Positions 1-9,258 are shown, numbered from the stretch's first letter. The stretch is 64,000 nt of DNA from Rhodobacterales bacterium HKCCE3408 (GCA_015689705.1 WVSN01000001.1:124001-188000); one strand, 5' to 3'. The notes: generated by a model from the sequence alone, not told the origin. Made by a program: numbers and translations.

Positions 1-312
1 CCGCGCGCCGGCCGTCGTGTCGAGCGCGCCGAGCCGGAACGGCGCCGCCCCGCCGGCGGCGTCCTTCAGGTCGGCCTCGGCCGCGGAGAGCCGGGCGAGG
101 ATGTCGCGCGCATGGGGCAGCATCCGTTCGCCGAGGGGCGTCAGCCGCGCCCCGCCGCGCCCGCGTTCGAAGAGCGGCCCGCCGATGCCGTCCTCGAGCT
201 TGCGGATGCGATGGGTGACGTTCGACTGCACGGAGTTGAGCCGGGCGGCGGCGTTCGAGAAACTGCCGGTTTCGGCCACGGCCAGGAAGGTGCGGAGCTG
301 CGGGATATCCAT
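1..312 (-). CDS. LysR-family transcriptional regulator, N-terminal part (runs off the window)
   Basis: The reverse strand from an ATG at 312 reads MDIPQLRTFLAVAETGSFSN and continues with AAARLNSVQSNVTHRIRKLE, the classic LysR winged helix-turn-helix (residues about 2-60), then the linker helix. About 104 residues are present before the window edge; the C-terminal effector-binding domain is missing only because the window ends. It is divergent from the PNPOx-family gene that begins at 409. The 96-base gap between them is A+T-rich, with ATCAA (330s) and TTGAT (358-362) half-sites that could be a LysR operator, so regulation of the neighbour is plausible. The ligand is unknown. Confidence 0.9.
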   Translation of the reverse strand, partial: MDIPQLRTFLAVAETGSFSNAAARLNSVQSNVTHRIRKLEDGIGGPLFERGRGGARLTPLGERMLPHARDILARLSAAEADLKDAAGGAAPFRLGALDTTAGAR

Positions 313-408
313 TCCATCGAAATTACAGATATCAAATTTCGCATCAATTTATTTTTCTTGATGGATGTCCTACGCCATATTGGCATCGAGCGCAGAGGAG
401 ATGCCGCC

Positions 409-975
409 ATGCTGGACGCCACCACGACCGATATCGCCTTCACACCCGCCGTGAAGGCCGTGCAGGAGGCGCTCGGCAGCCGGGCGCAGATGGAGGTAAT
501 GAGCACGCGCCGCGGCTTCCGGACCGAAATCACGCCGGACCTGGCCGCCTTCCTCGCCGTGCAGCGGAGCTTTTTCCTGGCGTCGGCCAGTGCCGATGGC
601 CGGCCCTATATCCAGCATCGCGGCGGTGAGCCGGGCTTCATCGAGATCCGGGACGGCGCGACCATCGCCATTCCGGATTACCCCGGAAACCGGCAATACA
701 TCACCTTCGGCAACCTGAGCGAGAACGACCGCGTCGCACTGTTCTTCATCGATTACGAGGCGAAGCAGCGGATCAAGGTCTGGGGCCGGGCGCGGGTCGA
801 GAACATCGACGACAAGGCGGCGCGGACGCTCGTCATCGCGATCGAGGCCTGGGACGTGAACTGCCCGCAGCATCTGCCCGATCTCTATACGCCGGCGACG
901 GTGGCGCGCGTGACCGAGACGTTGCAGCAGCGGATCCGCGAGCTCGAGGCCGAGGTCGCGCGGCTGTCGGCCTGA
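409..975 (+). CDS. pyridoxamine 5'-phosphate oxidase family (flavin/split-barrel) protein
   Basis: A 188-residue protein with the split-barrel FMN-binding fold signature around residues 45-150 (FFLASASADGRPYIQHRGG, then FIEIRDGATIAIPDYPGNRQ and DRVALFFIDYEAKQRIKVWG). The C-terminus ends in a short coiled-coil-like helix (RIRELEAEVARL). I chose ATG 409 because GAGGAG lies at 395-400 at good spacing; an in-frame ATG at 361 lacks such a site. This subgroup resembles general stress/flavin-nucleotide-binding proteins rather than PdxH, so a role in vitamin B6 synthesis is unlikely. It is divergent from a LysR gene that may control it. The substrate is unknown. Confidence 0.85.
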   Translation: MLDATTTDIAFTPAVKAVQEALGSRAQMEVMSTRRGFRTEITPDLAAFLAVQRSFFLASASADGRPYIQHRGGEPGFIEIRDGATIAIPDYPGNRQYITFGNLSENDRVALFFIDYEAKQRIKVWGRARVENIDDKAARTLVIAIEAWDVNCPQHLPDLYTPATVARVTETLQQRIRELEAEVARLSA

Positions 976-1020
976 CCGGCCGGTTGACCGCCCCGGCCGG
1001 CGCGGGTAAGGCGCCGCGCC

Positions 1021-1719
1021 ATGACGCCCGTCCGCCCGCATCGCAATTTCTACGGCCGCCGCAAGGGCAAGCACCTGCGCCCGAGCCAGGAGGCGTATCT
1101 CGAGGAGGATCTCGCCGCCCTGTCACCGGGCGCGGTCGACTGGGACGCGAATCCGGACCGTGCCCCGCTGGACCTGCCGGCGCTCTTCGGCGGGCGCGAG
1201 GTCTGGCTGGAGATCGGGTTCGGCGGCGGCGAGCATATGGTCCACCAGGCCGTGCAGAACCCGGGCATCGGGATCATCGGCGCGGAGCCTTATATCAACG
1301 GCGTCGCCATGCTGCTCGGCAAGATCCGCACGGCTGGCACGGACAACATCCGCATCCATCCCGGCGATGCGCGCGACCTGTTCGACGTGCTCCCGGAGGC
1401 AAGCATAGCGAAGGCCTTCCTGCTCTATCCCGACCCGTGGCCCAAGGCGCGCCACCACCGCCGGCGCTTCGTCACGCCCGAACATCTGGAGCCGCTGCAC
1501 CGCGTGCTGCGGCCGGGGGCGGAATTCCGGGTCGCGACCGACATTCCCGACTACGTGCGGCAGACGCTGATCGAGGTGCCGCGCGCGGGCTTCGAGTGGC
1601 TGGCTGAAGGGCCGGAGGACTGGCGGCAGCCCTGGGCAGACTGGCCCGGCACCCGCTACGAGGCGAAGGCCCTGCGCGAGGGCCGCATGCCGCATTACCT
1701 CACCTTCCGGCGGCGTTAG
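1021..1719 (+). CDS. trmB: tRNA (guanine-N7-)-methyltransferase TrmB
   Basis: A 232-residue SAM-dependent methyltransferase that forms m7G46 in the tRNA variable loop. The SAM-binding motif EIGFGGGEHM is at about residues 62-71. The family-specific PDPWPKARHHRRRF, which carries catalytic and tRNA-contact residues, is near residue 140. The N-terminal HRNFYGRRKGKHLRPSQ is also typical of alphaproteobacterial TrmB. Length and motifs are complete. It stands alone, 45 bases after the PNPOx-family gene. Confidence 0.96.
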   Translation: MTPVRPHRNFYGRRKGKHLRPSQEAYLEEDLAALSPGAVDWDANPDRAPLDLPALFGGREVWLEIGFGGGEHMVHQAVQNPGIGIIGAEPYINGVAMLLGKIRTAGTDNIRIHPGDARDLFDVLPEASIAKAFLLYPDPWPKARHHRRRFVTPEHLEPLHRVLRPGAEFRVATDIPDYVRQTLIEVPRAGFEWLAEGPEDWRQPWADWPGTRYEAKALREGRMPHYLTFRRR

Positions 1720-1777
1720 TTCCGGCCCGGCCGTTCGTGGTACGATCGGGGTGAATTTCAGCACCGGTCGTCCGTTC

Positions 1778-2851
1778 ATGTCCGAGATCCAGATCACCAA
1801 CTGCCACACGCACACATTCACCAACGCGCACGTGCCGAAATATTACCCCAACCGGCTCGTGCGGCTGCTCGGCCAGATCCCGGGCTTCCTGCGGCTGGCG
1901 AGCTTCATTCTCCGGCTGTTCGGCCATACCGCGGCCGACACGGTCGACCGCCTGCTCCGGTTCAAGCAGGAGGGCGACGCGCCGCAGCAATCCGACATCC
2001 TGCACAACATGATGCGGCAATACCCGTCGAACACGCGCTTCGTGATCCTGCCGATGGATATGGGGCCGATCGGGCATGGGCCGGTCGCCAAGGACATCCG
2101 CGCGCAGCATGACGAGCTGTCGCGGATGAACGTCGCGGACGACACCGCGGCCAACGTGATCCCATTCGCCTCGATCCATCCGAAGACGCCCGGTGCGGCC
2201 GAGGAGGTGCGGCGCTGCATCGAGGACCTGCATTTCCGCGGCCTGAAGCTCTATCCCCGGCTCGGCTTCGAGCCGTCCGACCCGCTTCTTATGGAAAAGG
2301 TCTATCCGCTGATCGCGTCGCGCAACCTGCCGGTGATGAGCCATTGTTCGCGCGGGGGCGTGCAGGGCAAGTTCGTGTCGGACATTTTCGCCGACCGGGT
2401 GACCGCGCCGCAGGCCTTCATGCCGGTCATGCAGGCCTTTCCCGGACTGCGCGTCTGTCTGGCCCATTTCGGTGGCGTGGCGGACTGGCGCGAATACGTC
2501 GATCACGGCCTGCCAGACCGGCCGGACGCGCGCGATCGCAACTGGCAGACCGCGATCCGCGACATGATCTGTTCCGGTGACTGGCCGGACCTCTGGACCG
2601 ACATCAGCTACACGCTGTTCCATTTCGAGGATTACATCCCCTTCCTGCGCATCTTTCTCACCGGAGAGGACGATCGTTCGGAGCGGCTGCGCAGGCGCGT
2701 CCTGTTCGGGTCGGATTTCTACATGACGCGGCAGGAAAAGCTGTCGGAGCGCGCGGTCTGCTTCCGGCTGAGGAACGCGCTTGGCGAAGAGCTGTTCCGC
2801 CGGATCGCTGTGGAGAATCCGAAGGTCTGGCTCGGCGAACAGGCGGAATAG
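1778..2851 (+). CDS. amidohydrolase (metal-dependent hydrolase) family protein
   Basis: About 357 residues, with an N-terminal metal-binding NCHTHTF (H-x-H on strand 1) at residues 7-13, later metal or active-site candidates in FRGLKLYPRLGFEP, VMSHCSRGG and CLAHFGGVADW, and a late Asp in VLFGSDFYMTR. This is the layout of the amidohydrolase_2 (ACMSD/TIM-barrel) group. I prefer ATG 1778; a GTG at 1751 would add nine residues without a better ribosome-binding site. The substrate is not evident. It lies upstream of aroA with a 70-base gap. Confidence 0.75.
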   Translation: MSEIQITNCHTHTFTNAHVPKYYPNRLVRLLGQIPGFLRLASFILRLFGHTAADTVDRLLRFKQEGDAPQQSDILHNMMRQYPSNTRFVILPMDMGPIGHGPVAKDIRAQHDELSRMNVADDTAANVIPFASIHPKTPGAAEEVRRCIEDLHFRGLKLYPRLGFEPSDPLLMEKVYPLIASRNLPVMSHCSRGGVQGKFVSDIFADRVTAPQAFMPVMQAFPGLRVCLAHFGGVADWREYVDHGLPDRPDARDRNWQTAIRDMICSGDWPDLWTDISYTLFHFEDYIPFLRIFLTGEDDRSERLRRRVLFGSDFYMTRQEKLSERAVCFRLRNALGEELFRRIAVENPKVWLGEQAE

Positions 2852-2921
2852 CGTATCGCGGCCTCTGGCCCTTTCGCGGAACCATTGGTAATCGCGGGAC
2901 GGAGCATTCGAGGGGGTCCAG

Positions 2922-4274
2922 ATGTCGTCCCACGGCGATCCGCAACCGATGGAAGCTGCGCGCGGTGGTCCGCTGCGCGGGACGGCGGAGGTGCCGGGCG
3001 ACAAGTCGGTCAGCCACCGCAGCCTGATCCTCGGCGCGCTGTCGGTCGGCGAGACGAAGATCACCGGGCTGCTCGAAGGCCAGGACGTGCTGGATACCGC
3101 GAAGGCCATGCGCGCCTTCGGGGCCGAGGTCACGCGGCACGGGGCGGGGGCCTGGTCGGTCCACGGCGTCGGCGTCGGCGGCTTCGCCGAGCCGGGCAAT
3201 GTCATCGACTGCGGCAATTCGGGCACCGGCGTCCGGCTTATCATGGGGGCGATGGCGACGACGCCGATCGCCGCGACCTTCACCGGCGATGCCAGCCTCA
3301 ACGGCCGGCCGATGGCGCGGGTGACCGATCCGCTGGCGCTGTTCGGCGCGCGGGCCTACGGGCGCGCGGGCGGGCGGCTGCCGATGACGATCCTTGGCGC
3401 GGCCGAACCGGTGCCGGTGCGCTACGCGACGCCGGTGCCCTCGGCGCAGGTGAAATCGGCGGTTCTGCTGGCCGGTCTGAACGCGCCCGGAAAGACGGTG
3501 GTGATCGAGGCCGAGGCGACGCGCGATCATACCGAACGGATGCTGAAGGGCTTCGGCGCCGAGATCGTGACCGAGGTGACGCCCGAGGGCCGGGTCATCA
3601 CGCTGACGGGCCAGCCCGAGCTTGTGGCCCAGACCATCGCCGTGCCGCGCGATCCGTCCTCGGCCGCCTTCCCGGTCTGCGCCGCGCTCATCACCGAGGG
3701 GTCGGACGTGCTGGTGCCGGGCATCGGGCTGAACCCGACGCGCGCCGGGCTGTTCACCACGCTGATCGAGATGGGCGCGGACCTGACGCTCGAGAACGAG
3801 CGCGAGGAGGGCGGCGAGCCGGTCGCCGATCTGCGCGCCCGGTTTTCGCCCGACATGAGGGGCGTTGAGGTGCCGCCGGAGCGCGCGGCCAGCATGATCG
3901 ACGAATATCCGATCCTGTCGGTCGTCGCCGCGAACGCGACCGGCCGGACAGAGATGCGCGGCGTGAAGGAGCTGCGCGTGAAGGAGAGCGACCGCATCGC
4001 GGCCATGGCCACGGGGCTGCGCGCCTGCGGCGTCACGGTCGAGGAGGGCGAGGACTGGTGGATCGTCGAGGGACGGGGTGCGGGTGGCGTGCCGGGCGGG
4101 GCGAGTGCCACCACCCATCTCGACCACCGGATCGCGATGTCGTTCCTCTGCCTCGGCCTCTCGACCGGCAAGCCTGTCGGGATCGACGATGCCGGGCCGA
4201 TCGCGACCTCGTTCCCGATCTTCCTCGACCTCATGGCGGAGCTCGGCGCCGGGTTCCGGGTGGTGGCGCGATGA
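2922..4274 (+). CDS. aroA: 3-phosphoshikimate 1-carboxyvinyltransferase (EPSP synthase)
   Basis: Joins PEP and shikimate-3-phosphate to EPSP in the shikimate pathway. The 450-residue protein has [10 protein letters not shown] near residue 27, [32 protein letters not shown], and near the end IDEYPIL and [10 protein letters not shown]. The overall wording is very close to the class II (Agrobacterium CP4-type) enzymes. At the position of CP4 Ala100, in GNSGTGVRL, this protein has Gly, as in ordinary glyphosate-sensitive enzymes. A GAGGGGG Shine-Dalgarno precedes ATG 2922. It overlaps the next ORF by four bases (ATGA) and heads an aroA-GFA-cmk transcription unit. Confidence 0.97.
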   Translation: MSSHGDPQPMEAARGGPLRGTAEVPGDKSVSHRSLILGALSVGETKITGLLEGQDVLDTAKAMRAFGAEVTRHGAGAWSVHGVGVGGFAEPGNVIDCGNSGTGVRLIMGAMATTPIAATFTGDASLNGRPMARVTDPLALFGARAYGRAGGRLPMTILGAAEPVPVRYATPVPSAQVKSAVLLAGLNAPGKTVVIEAEATRDHTERMLKGFGAEIVTEVTPEGRVITLTGQPELVAQTIAVPRDPSSAAFPVCAALITEGSDVLVPGIGLNPTRAGLFTTLIEMGADLTLENEREEGGEPVADLRARFSPDMRGVEVPPERAASMIDEYPILSVVAANATGRTEMRGVKELRVKESDRIAAMATGLRACGVTVEEGEDWWIVEGRGAGGVPGGASATTHLDHRIAMSFLCLGLSTGKPVGIDDAGPIATSFPIFLDLMAELGAGFRVVAR

Positions 4275-4675
4275 TCGGCGGCTCGTGCCTCTGCGGCGCG
4301 GTGCGCTACCGGGTCGACGGGCCACTCCGGCCTGTGATCGCCTGCCACTGCACCCAGTGCCGCAAGACCTCCGGCCATCATGTCGCCGCGACCTCGGCCC
4401 CGCGCGAGGCGATCGCGATCGAGGGCGAGGTAACCTGGTACCGGTCGTCCGAGAGCGCCCGGCGCGGCTTCTGCGGCACCTGCGGGTCGAACCTGTTCTG
4501 GGACGGGCCGGGGACCTACCTCGCGATCATGGCCGGCACGCTGGACGGCGACGCGGGTATCCGGCTGGCCGGGCACATCTACTGCGCCGACAAGGGCGCG
4601 TATTACGATATCGCCGACGGCCTGCCGCAATCGCCCGCTGACGATGCGGCGTTCACGACGCAGGTCGTACCATGA
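4271..4675 (+). CDS. GFA/CENP-V domain zinc protein
   Basis: A 134-residue protein with the cysteine pattern of the glutathione-dependent formaldehyde-activating (GFA) fold: [10 protein letters not shown] (Cys about 6 and 8), [10 protein letters not shown] (about 27-32) and [12 protein letters not shown] (about 74-79). These bind zinc in the family. It starts on the ATGA that ends aroA and its last codon overlaps the start of cmk by four bases, so it is translated from the same message. Despite the family name, formaldehyde activation is not established for most members, and function here is open. Confidence 0.85.
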   Translation: MIGGSCLCGAVRYRVDGPLRPVIACHCTQCRKTSGHHVAATSAPREAIAIEGEVTWYRSSESARRGFCGTCGSNLFWDGPGTYLAIMAGTLDGDAGIRLAGHIYCADKGAYYDIADGLPQSPADDAAFTTQVVP

Positions 4676-5310
4676 GCTTCGCGGTCGCCATCGACGGGCC
4701 GGCGGCGGCGGGGAAGGGCACGATCGCGCGCGCGGTCGCGGCACATTTCGGGCTCGCACATCTCGATACCGGGCTGCTTTACCGCGCGGTGGGGCGCGAG
4801 ATGCTGGCCGGGCGTGACCCCGTCGAGGCGGCCGAGACGCTGACCGCCGACACGCTGGAGGACGAGGGATCGCTTCGCACCCAGGCCGTGGCCGAGGCGG
4901 CGAGCCGGGTGGCGGTGATCCCCGAGGTCCGGGCCGCGATGCTGGATTTCCAGCGCGCCTTTGCCGCGCGGTCCGGCGGCGCGGTGCTCGACGGGCGCGA
5001 CATCGGCACGGTCGTGGTGCCGGACGCCGCGGTGAAGCTGTTCGTCACCGCCACGCCCGAGATCCGCGCCCGCCGCCGCGTCGACGAACTGGTCGGACGC
5101 GGCTACGCCGCCGATTACGCCGAAGTTCTGGAGGATGTGCGCGCCCGGGACGCGCGCGACCGGGACCGCGCGGCCTCGCCGCTGATACCGGCCGAGGACG
5201 CCGTCCTGATCGACACGTCGGCGCTCAGCGTCGACGCAGCCATCGCCAGGGCGATCGCTGTCGTCGACGACGTGCGCCGTGGTCGGGCGTCAGGCGACGC
5301 TCGCCAGTGA
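4672..5310 (+). CDS. cmk: cytidylate kinase (CMP/dCMP kinase)
   Basis: Phosphorylates CMP and dCMP with ATP. The 212-residue protein opens with the P-loop [11 protein letters not shown] (residues 7-17), followed by [12 protein letters not shown], a typical CMP-binding segment. [14 protein letters not shown] and the lid arginines in [12 protein letters not shown] are also present. It starts at the ATGA overlap with the GFA gene. Its 3' end overlaps the oppositely oriented small regulator by 21 bases. Confidence 0.96.
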   Translation: MSFAVAIDGPAAAGKGTIARAVAAHFGLAHLDTGLLYRAVGREMLAGRDPVEAAETLTADTLEDEGSLRTQAVAEAASRVAVIPEVRAAMLDFQRAFAARSGGAVLDGRDIGTVVVPDAAVKLFVTATPEIRARRRVDELVGRGYAADYAEVLEDVRARDARDRDRAASPLIPAEDAVLIDTSALSVDAAIARAIAVVDDVRRGRASGDARQ

Positions 5311-5610
5311 CCGGTCCGAGGGAATCGCGTACATGCCCGCGGGCAGCCCGTCCGGCCGTTCCACGAGCCCGCGTTCCAGCAGGCGGCGGAGCGCCCGGTG
5401 GAACGTCGGCTGCGACACGGACTCAAGCGTCGGGTGCGCCCGGACCCGGTCCGTCGAGCTGACGTAACCGAACTCCTCGTAGACCGCCGCATTGGCATAG
5501 AACGCCAGAAGGATGTCCCGTTCCTTCCGCGTGAGTCCCTCGAAACCCAGATTTTCTTCCATCTGGTGCAGCACATCACGCAGATGTGCCAGTTGTACCA
5601 TCATCGACAT
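5290..5610 (-). CDS. small winged-helix (MarR-like) DNA-binding protein
   Basis: A 106-residue protein starting [16 protein letters not shown], with a predicted winged helix between about residues 25 and 95: [18 protein letters not shown], then [20 protein letters not shown], which looks like a recognition helix plus wing. I chose ATG 5610 because GAAGAG sits just upstream on the minus strand; longer forms would extend into low-quality sequence. It converges on cmk and is divergent from rpsA across a 534-base gap. The regulated target is unknown. Confidence 0.65.
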   Translation of the reverse strand: MSMMVQLAHLRDVLHQMEENLGFEGLTRKERDILLAFYANAAVYEEFGYVSSTDRVRAHPTLESVSQPTFHRALRRLLERGLVERPDGLPAGMYAIPSDRSLASVA

Positions 5611-5946
5611 TGAACTCTTCACTCGCTTTCTTTGGGCAACAAAAGACGAGTACGCGTGCGAAAAAAGCTGCGAACGCGGCAGTGTTGCCTTATCCCTGAC
5701 TGTTCCGGCCGTGGAGCCAAATCTCCCGGGCCGGATCGTTTCCACCCCGGCGCAGCATCCCAGCAAGAGGTGCATGCGCCCCCGCGAACCTTTCGCGGAA
5801 TGGCACAATAATAAACGAATTAGAAATTCGGTCTACGCGTTTCTACCTGTCTTTTTGGTTAGTCTTTTTAGTAATTATCTGATTATCGGTCATTTATCGG
5901 CTCCTTTCCGCCGCAGGCCGTCCGCGCGGCCCCCATTCCCGGCGGC

Positions 5947-5975
5947 TTGCACTTTACCCGCACGGGGGCTATACG
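5947..5975 (+). promoter_or_regulatory. sigma70-type promoter of rpsA
   Basis: TTGCAC (5947-5952), a 17-base spacer and TATACG (5970-5975). It would start transcription near 5982, giving a leader of about 160 bases before the rpsA ATG. Confidence 0.7.
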
Positions 5976-6022
5976 CGCCCGGTCGACACGGGCGGCACAG
6001 CCGGCGACGGTGGCAGGACGGG

Positions 6023-6053
6023 CAGGGTCGGATTATCCGGCCCTGTTGTTTTT
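6023..6053 (+). terminator. terminator-like hairpin inside the rpsA leader (possible attenuator)
   Basis: CAGGGTCGGA (6023-6032) pairs with TCCGGCCCTG (6036-6045), ten pairs including one G-U, with a TTA loop, followed by TTGTTTTT. It lies between the predicted promoter and rpsA. The only upstream plus-strand gene, cmk, ends over 700 bases earlier, so this is better explained as leader attenuation than as the end of another transcript. Confidence 0.6.
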
Positions 6054-6144
6054 CGCCGTTCCGGGACGTCCGGACCAACCTTTTGAAAGACCGGCGGACC
6101 CAACCGCCTGGCCAGCATAAGACGATGAAGGAAACGAACGGCAC

Positions 6145-7827
6145 ATGAGCGCCAATGCATCTATGGAGGAGTTCGAGGCCCTCCTGAACGAAAGCCTCGA
6201 AATCGACACGCCCCAGGAAGGGGCCGTCGTCAAGGGCAAGGTCATCGCCATCGAGGCGGGACAAGCCATCATCGATGTCGGCTACAAGATGGAAGGCCGC
6301 GTCGACCTCAAGGAATTCGCGAACCCCGGTGAAGCGCCCGAGATCGAAGTGGGCGACGAAGTCGAGGTCTATCTCCGCAACGTGGAGAACGCCCGCGGCG
6401 AGGCTGTCCTCAGCCGCGAAATGGCACGCCGCGAGGCAGCCTGGGACCGGCTCGAGAAGGCCTATGCCGACGAAGCCCGCGTCGAAGGCGCGATCTTCGG
6501 CCGCGTGAAGGGCGGCTTCACCGTCGATCTCGGCGGCGCCGTGGCCTTCCTGCCCGGCTCGCAGGTCGATGTCCGCCCGGTGCGCGACGCCGGCCCGCTG
6601 ATGGGTCTCAAGCAGCCCTTCCAGATCCTGAAGATGGACCGCCGTCGCGGTAACATCGTGGTCTCGCGCCGCGCGATCCTGGAAGAATCCCGCGCCGAGC
6701 AGCGCGCCGAAGTCATCGCCAAGCTCTCCGAGGGCGACGTGGTGGACGGCGTGGTCAAGAACATCACCGAATACGGCGCGTTCGTCGATCTCGGCGGTGT
6801 GGACGGCCTGCTGCACGTCACCGACATGGCCTGGCGCCGCGTCAACGACCCGAAAGAGATCCTGTCGATCGGCGAGACCGTCAAGGTCCAGGTCATCAAG
6901 GTCAACAAGGACACCCACCGCATCAGCCTCGGCATGAAGCAGCTGCAGGACGATCCGTGGGATACGGTCGAGGCGAAGTACCCGCTGGAGTCGACCCATA
7001 CCGGCCGCGTGACCAACATCACCGACTACGGCGCCTTCGTGGAGCTGGAGCCGGGGGTCGAAGGTCTCGTGCACGTCTCCGAGATGTCCTGGACGAAGAA
7101 GAACGTCCATCCGGGCAAGATCGTGTCGACGTCGCAGGAGGTCGAGGTCATGGTGCTCGAGATCGACAGCGCCAAGCGGCGCGTGTCGCTCGGCCTCAAG
7201 CAGACCATGCGCAACCCGTGGGAAGTCTTCGAAGAGACCCACCCGGTCGGCACGCAGGTCGAAGGCGAGGTCAAGAACATCACCGAGTTCGGCCTGTTCA
7301 TCGGTCTCGATCACGACATCGACGGCATGGTCCACCTGTCCGACCTGACCTGGGAAGGCCGGGGCGAGGACGTGATCGGCGAATACCGCAAGGGTGACGT
7401 CGTGAAGGCCGTCGTGACCGAAGTCGACACCGAGAAGGAGCGGATCTCGCTCTCGATCAAGGCCGTGGACGGTGATCCGTTCGCCGAGGCCGTCGACGGC
7501 GTGAAGCGCGGCTCGATCATCACCGTCGAGGTGACGGCGATCGAGGATGGCGGCATCGAGGTCACCTACGAGGGGATGAAGTCCTTCATCCGCCGGTCGG
7601 ACCTGTCCCGCGACCGTGCCGAGCAGCGCCCCGAGCGCTTCGGCGTCGGCGACAAGGTGGACGTCCGCGTCACCAACGTCGATCCGAAGTCGCGCCGTCT
7701 TGGCCTGTCGATCAAGGCCCGCGAGATCGCCGAAGAGAAGGAAGCCGTGGAGCAGTACGGGTCGAGCGACTCCGGCGCCTCCCTTGGCGACATTCTCGGT
7801 GCAGCGCTCAACAAGGGCGACGAGTGA
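6145..7827 (+). CDS. rpsA: 30S ribosomal protein S1
   Basis: A 560-residue protein with six S1 (OB-fold) repeats. The later ones repeat the family phrase: GVVKNITEYGAFVDLGGVDG, GRVTNITDYGAFVELEPGVE and GEVKNITEFGLFIGLDHDID, each followed by a LHVTDM- or VHVSEM-like stretch. S1 unfolds mRNA 5' regions on the 30S subunit during initiation. Length is normal. It has its own promoter and leader and ends at a strong intrinsic terminator. In many relatives ihfB follows rpsA; here it does not. Confidence 0.98.
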   Translation: MSANASMEEFEALLNESLEIDTPQEGAVVKGKVIAIEAGQAIIDVGYKMEGRVDLKEFANPGEAPEIEVGDEVEVYLRNVENARGEAVLSREMARREAAWDRLEKAYADEARVEGAIFGRVKGGFTVDLGGAVAFLPGSQVDVRPVRDAGPLMGLKQPFQILKMDRRRGNIVVSRRAILEESRAEQRAEVIAKLSEGDVVDGVVKNITEYGAFVDLGGVDGLLHVTDMAWRRVNDPKEILSIGETVKVQVIKVNKDTHRISLGMKQLQDDPWDTVEAKYPLESTHTGRVTNITDYGAFVELEPGVEGLVHVSEMSWTKKNVHPGKIVSTSQEVEVMVLEIDSAKRRVSLGLKQTMRNPWEVFEETHPVGTQVEGEVKNITEFGLFIGLDHDIDGMVHLSDLTWEGRGEDVIGEYRKGDVVKAVVTEVDTEKERISLSIKAVDGDPFAEAVDGVKRGSIITVEVTAIEDGGIEVTYEGMKSFIRRSDLSRDRAEQRPERFGVGDKVDVRVTNVDPKSRRLGLSIKAREIAEEKEAVEQYGSSDSGASLGDILGAALNKGDE

Positions 7828-7850
7828 GATAGTCCTCACATGACATGATG

Positions 7851-7879
7851 AAGGCCCCGCCATTGCGCGGGGCCTTTTT
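7851..7879 (+). terminator. rho-independent terminator of rpsA
   Basis: AAGGCCCCGC (7851-7860) pairs perfectly with GCGGGGCCTT (7867-7876) around a CATTGC loop, followed by a T run to 7879. It begins 24 bases after the rpsA stop. Confidence 0.9.
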
Positions 7880-7918
7880 CGTTGGCACGACAGGATCACC
7901 GGAACCGGGAGGCCCGCG

Positions 7919-8257
7919 ATGCAGCGCTACCTGATCTCTTTCGACGACGGCACGATGATTATCCCCGAGGGTGAGTTTGAGGCGGTGAGCGACGCCGCCC
8001 GCGCGGTCGTGCGCGAGGCTAAGGCCGCGGGCGTCTGGATCTTCGGCGGCGGCATCCTGCATCAGCGCGCGAGCGTGGTCGGCACCGATGGCCGCGTCGC
8101 CGAGGGGCCGGACCCGCAGCAAAAGACCGCGCTTGGTGGTTTCTCGATCCTTGAAGTCCCCGACCGCGACGCGGCGCATCACTGGGCCGCGAAGATCGCC
8201 GCCGCCTGCCGCTGCCCGCAGGAAGTGCGGGAAATCGCGTACGATCCGGAATCCTGA
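7919..8257 (+). CDS. YCII-domain (YciI-like) protein
   Basis: A 112-residue ferredoxin-like alpha/beta protein matching the YCII-related family: MQRYLISFDDGTM at the start, GGGILHQRASVVGTDGRV in the middle and KTALGGFSILEVPDRDAAHHWA near the end. Family members are small dimers with a conserved His-Asp pair of uncertain chemistry. It sits between the rpsA terminator and mipZ, and converges with mipZ. Confidence 0.75.
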   Translation: MQRYLISFDDGTMIIPEGEFEAVSDAARAVVREAKAAGVWIFGGGILHQRASVVGTDGRVAEGPDPQQKTALGGFSILEVPDRDAAHHWAAKIAAACRCPQEVREIAYDPES

Positions 8258-8269
8258 CCGCCGGAAGGC

Positions 8270-9079
8270 TCAGAAGTCGATCTCGACCCCCGGCAGCGAC
8301 AGCGCCTTCATCATGTCGCGCAATTCCTGCCGCGCGGCGACGTTCGAGACGTTCAGCTTGGTGACGCCCAGTTCGCGCAGGTCGAGCAGTGTCATGCCGG
8401 TCGGAAATAGTTCGCGGAAGATCACCCGCTCCGAGAAGCCGGGCCCGACGCGGAAGCCGATCCGCTTGCCGAGCTTCTCCAGCGCGCCCGCGACCTTGCG
8501 CTTGTTGTGCATCTGCTGCGGGCCAACGCGGTTGCGCGTCACCACCCAGTCGATCGGGGTCAGGCCGGCCTTGGCGCGCAGCTGGCGGGCGTGCCAGACC
8601 ATCTCGGAATAGACGCTCGGGCCCTTGATCTCGTAGGTCGTCGGGTCGATCCGCGCGAGCAGGTCGAAATCGACGAAACTGTCGTTCAGCGGCGTGATCA
8701 GCGTGTCGGCCAGCGAATGCGCGACCTGGCTCAGTCTCGTATGGCTTCCGGGGCAGTCGATGACGATGAAATCGCAGCGCGGCTCGAGATCGGCGACGGC
8801 GGCCGACAGCCGGCGGTCGTAGATGTTCTCGCCCTCGGCGAGGTCCTTCGGGTCGACCTGCGGCAGCTCCATCAGGTAGGGCACCGCGACGTCCATGTTG
8901 CGCCGGGCGACCGTGTCCTGCCGGTTCTCGATGTAGCGGTGAAAGCTGCGCTGGCGCAGGTCGAGATCGAGCGCACCGACGACATGGCCCATCCGGGCCA
9001 GCGCTGTCGCCACGTTCATCGCCGTGGTCGACTTGCCCGATCCACCCTTCTCGTTCCCGAGGACGATGATATGCGCCAT
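8270..9079 (-). CDS. mipZ: MipZ-like ParA-family ATPase (division-site placement)
   Basis: A 269-residue ParA/MinD-class ATPase with the deviant Walker A GNEKGGSGKST at residues 7-17, DLDLRQRSFHRYIENR (the DLDLRQR phrase is typical of MipZ) and VIDCPGSH as Walker B. In Caulobacter MipZ binds ParB at the origin and inhibits FtsZ near the poles; the same role is inferred here. I chose ATG 9079; a start at 9097 would add six residues. A good sigma70-like promoter lies at 9134-9162. parA and parB are not in the window. Confidence 0.88.
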   Translation of the reverse strand: MAHIIVLGNEKGGSGKSTTAMNVATALARMGHVVGALDLDLRQRSFHRYIENRQDTVARRNMDVAVPYLMELPQVDPKDLAEGENIYDRRLSAAVADLEPRCDFIVIDCPGSHTRLSQVAHSLADTLITPLNDSFVDFDLLARIDPTTYEIKGPSVYSEMVWHARQLRAKAGLTPIDWVVTRNRVGPQQMHNKRKVAGALEKLGKRIGFRVGPGFSERVIFRELFPTGMTLLDLRELGVTKLNVSNVAARQELRDMMKALSLPGVEIDF

Positions 9080-9133
9080 GCCCGCTGCGCCCCACATGCC
9101 AGCGGCCAGTCTCGATGCTGGCCTTGTCGTGAC

Positions 9134-9162
9134 ACTATATGTTGTCAGGCCAATGGTGTTAA
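9134..9162 (-). promoter_or_regulatory. sigma70-type promoter of mipZ
   Basis: On the minus strand TTAACA (9162-9157), a 17-base spacer and TATAGT (9139-9134), each one mismatch from consensus. The predicted leader is about 48 bases. Confidence 0.6.
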
Positions 9163-9258
9163 GCCGTAATTCTGCGATGTCGCCCCGGCGCCGAGGGTTC
9201 TTGCGCCGCGGCGCGGGCGGCGCGACAGTCGGGACGCTGCAACAGGAGGGACGCGCCC

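Larger units (their letters stand above)
5611..6144. other. 534-base gap between a winged-helix gene and rpsA
   Basis: No convincing coding sequence. Positions 5806-5900 are unusually A+T-rich for this genome. A sigma70-like promoter at 5947-5975 and a terminator-like hairpin at 6023-6053 point towards rpsA and are listed separately. Confidence 0.6.

Noticed and set aside
370-1074. Long open frames on the minus strand opposite the PNPOx and trmB genes
   Set aside because: They are antisense shadows caused by high GC content. Codon bias and motifs support the plus-strand genes.
9130-9147. TGACA-N8-TGTCA inverted repeat upstream of mipZ
   Set aside because: The arms are only five bases, and the sequence overlaps the -10 element of the mipZ promoter, which explains most of it.
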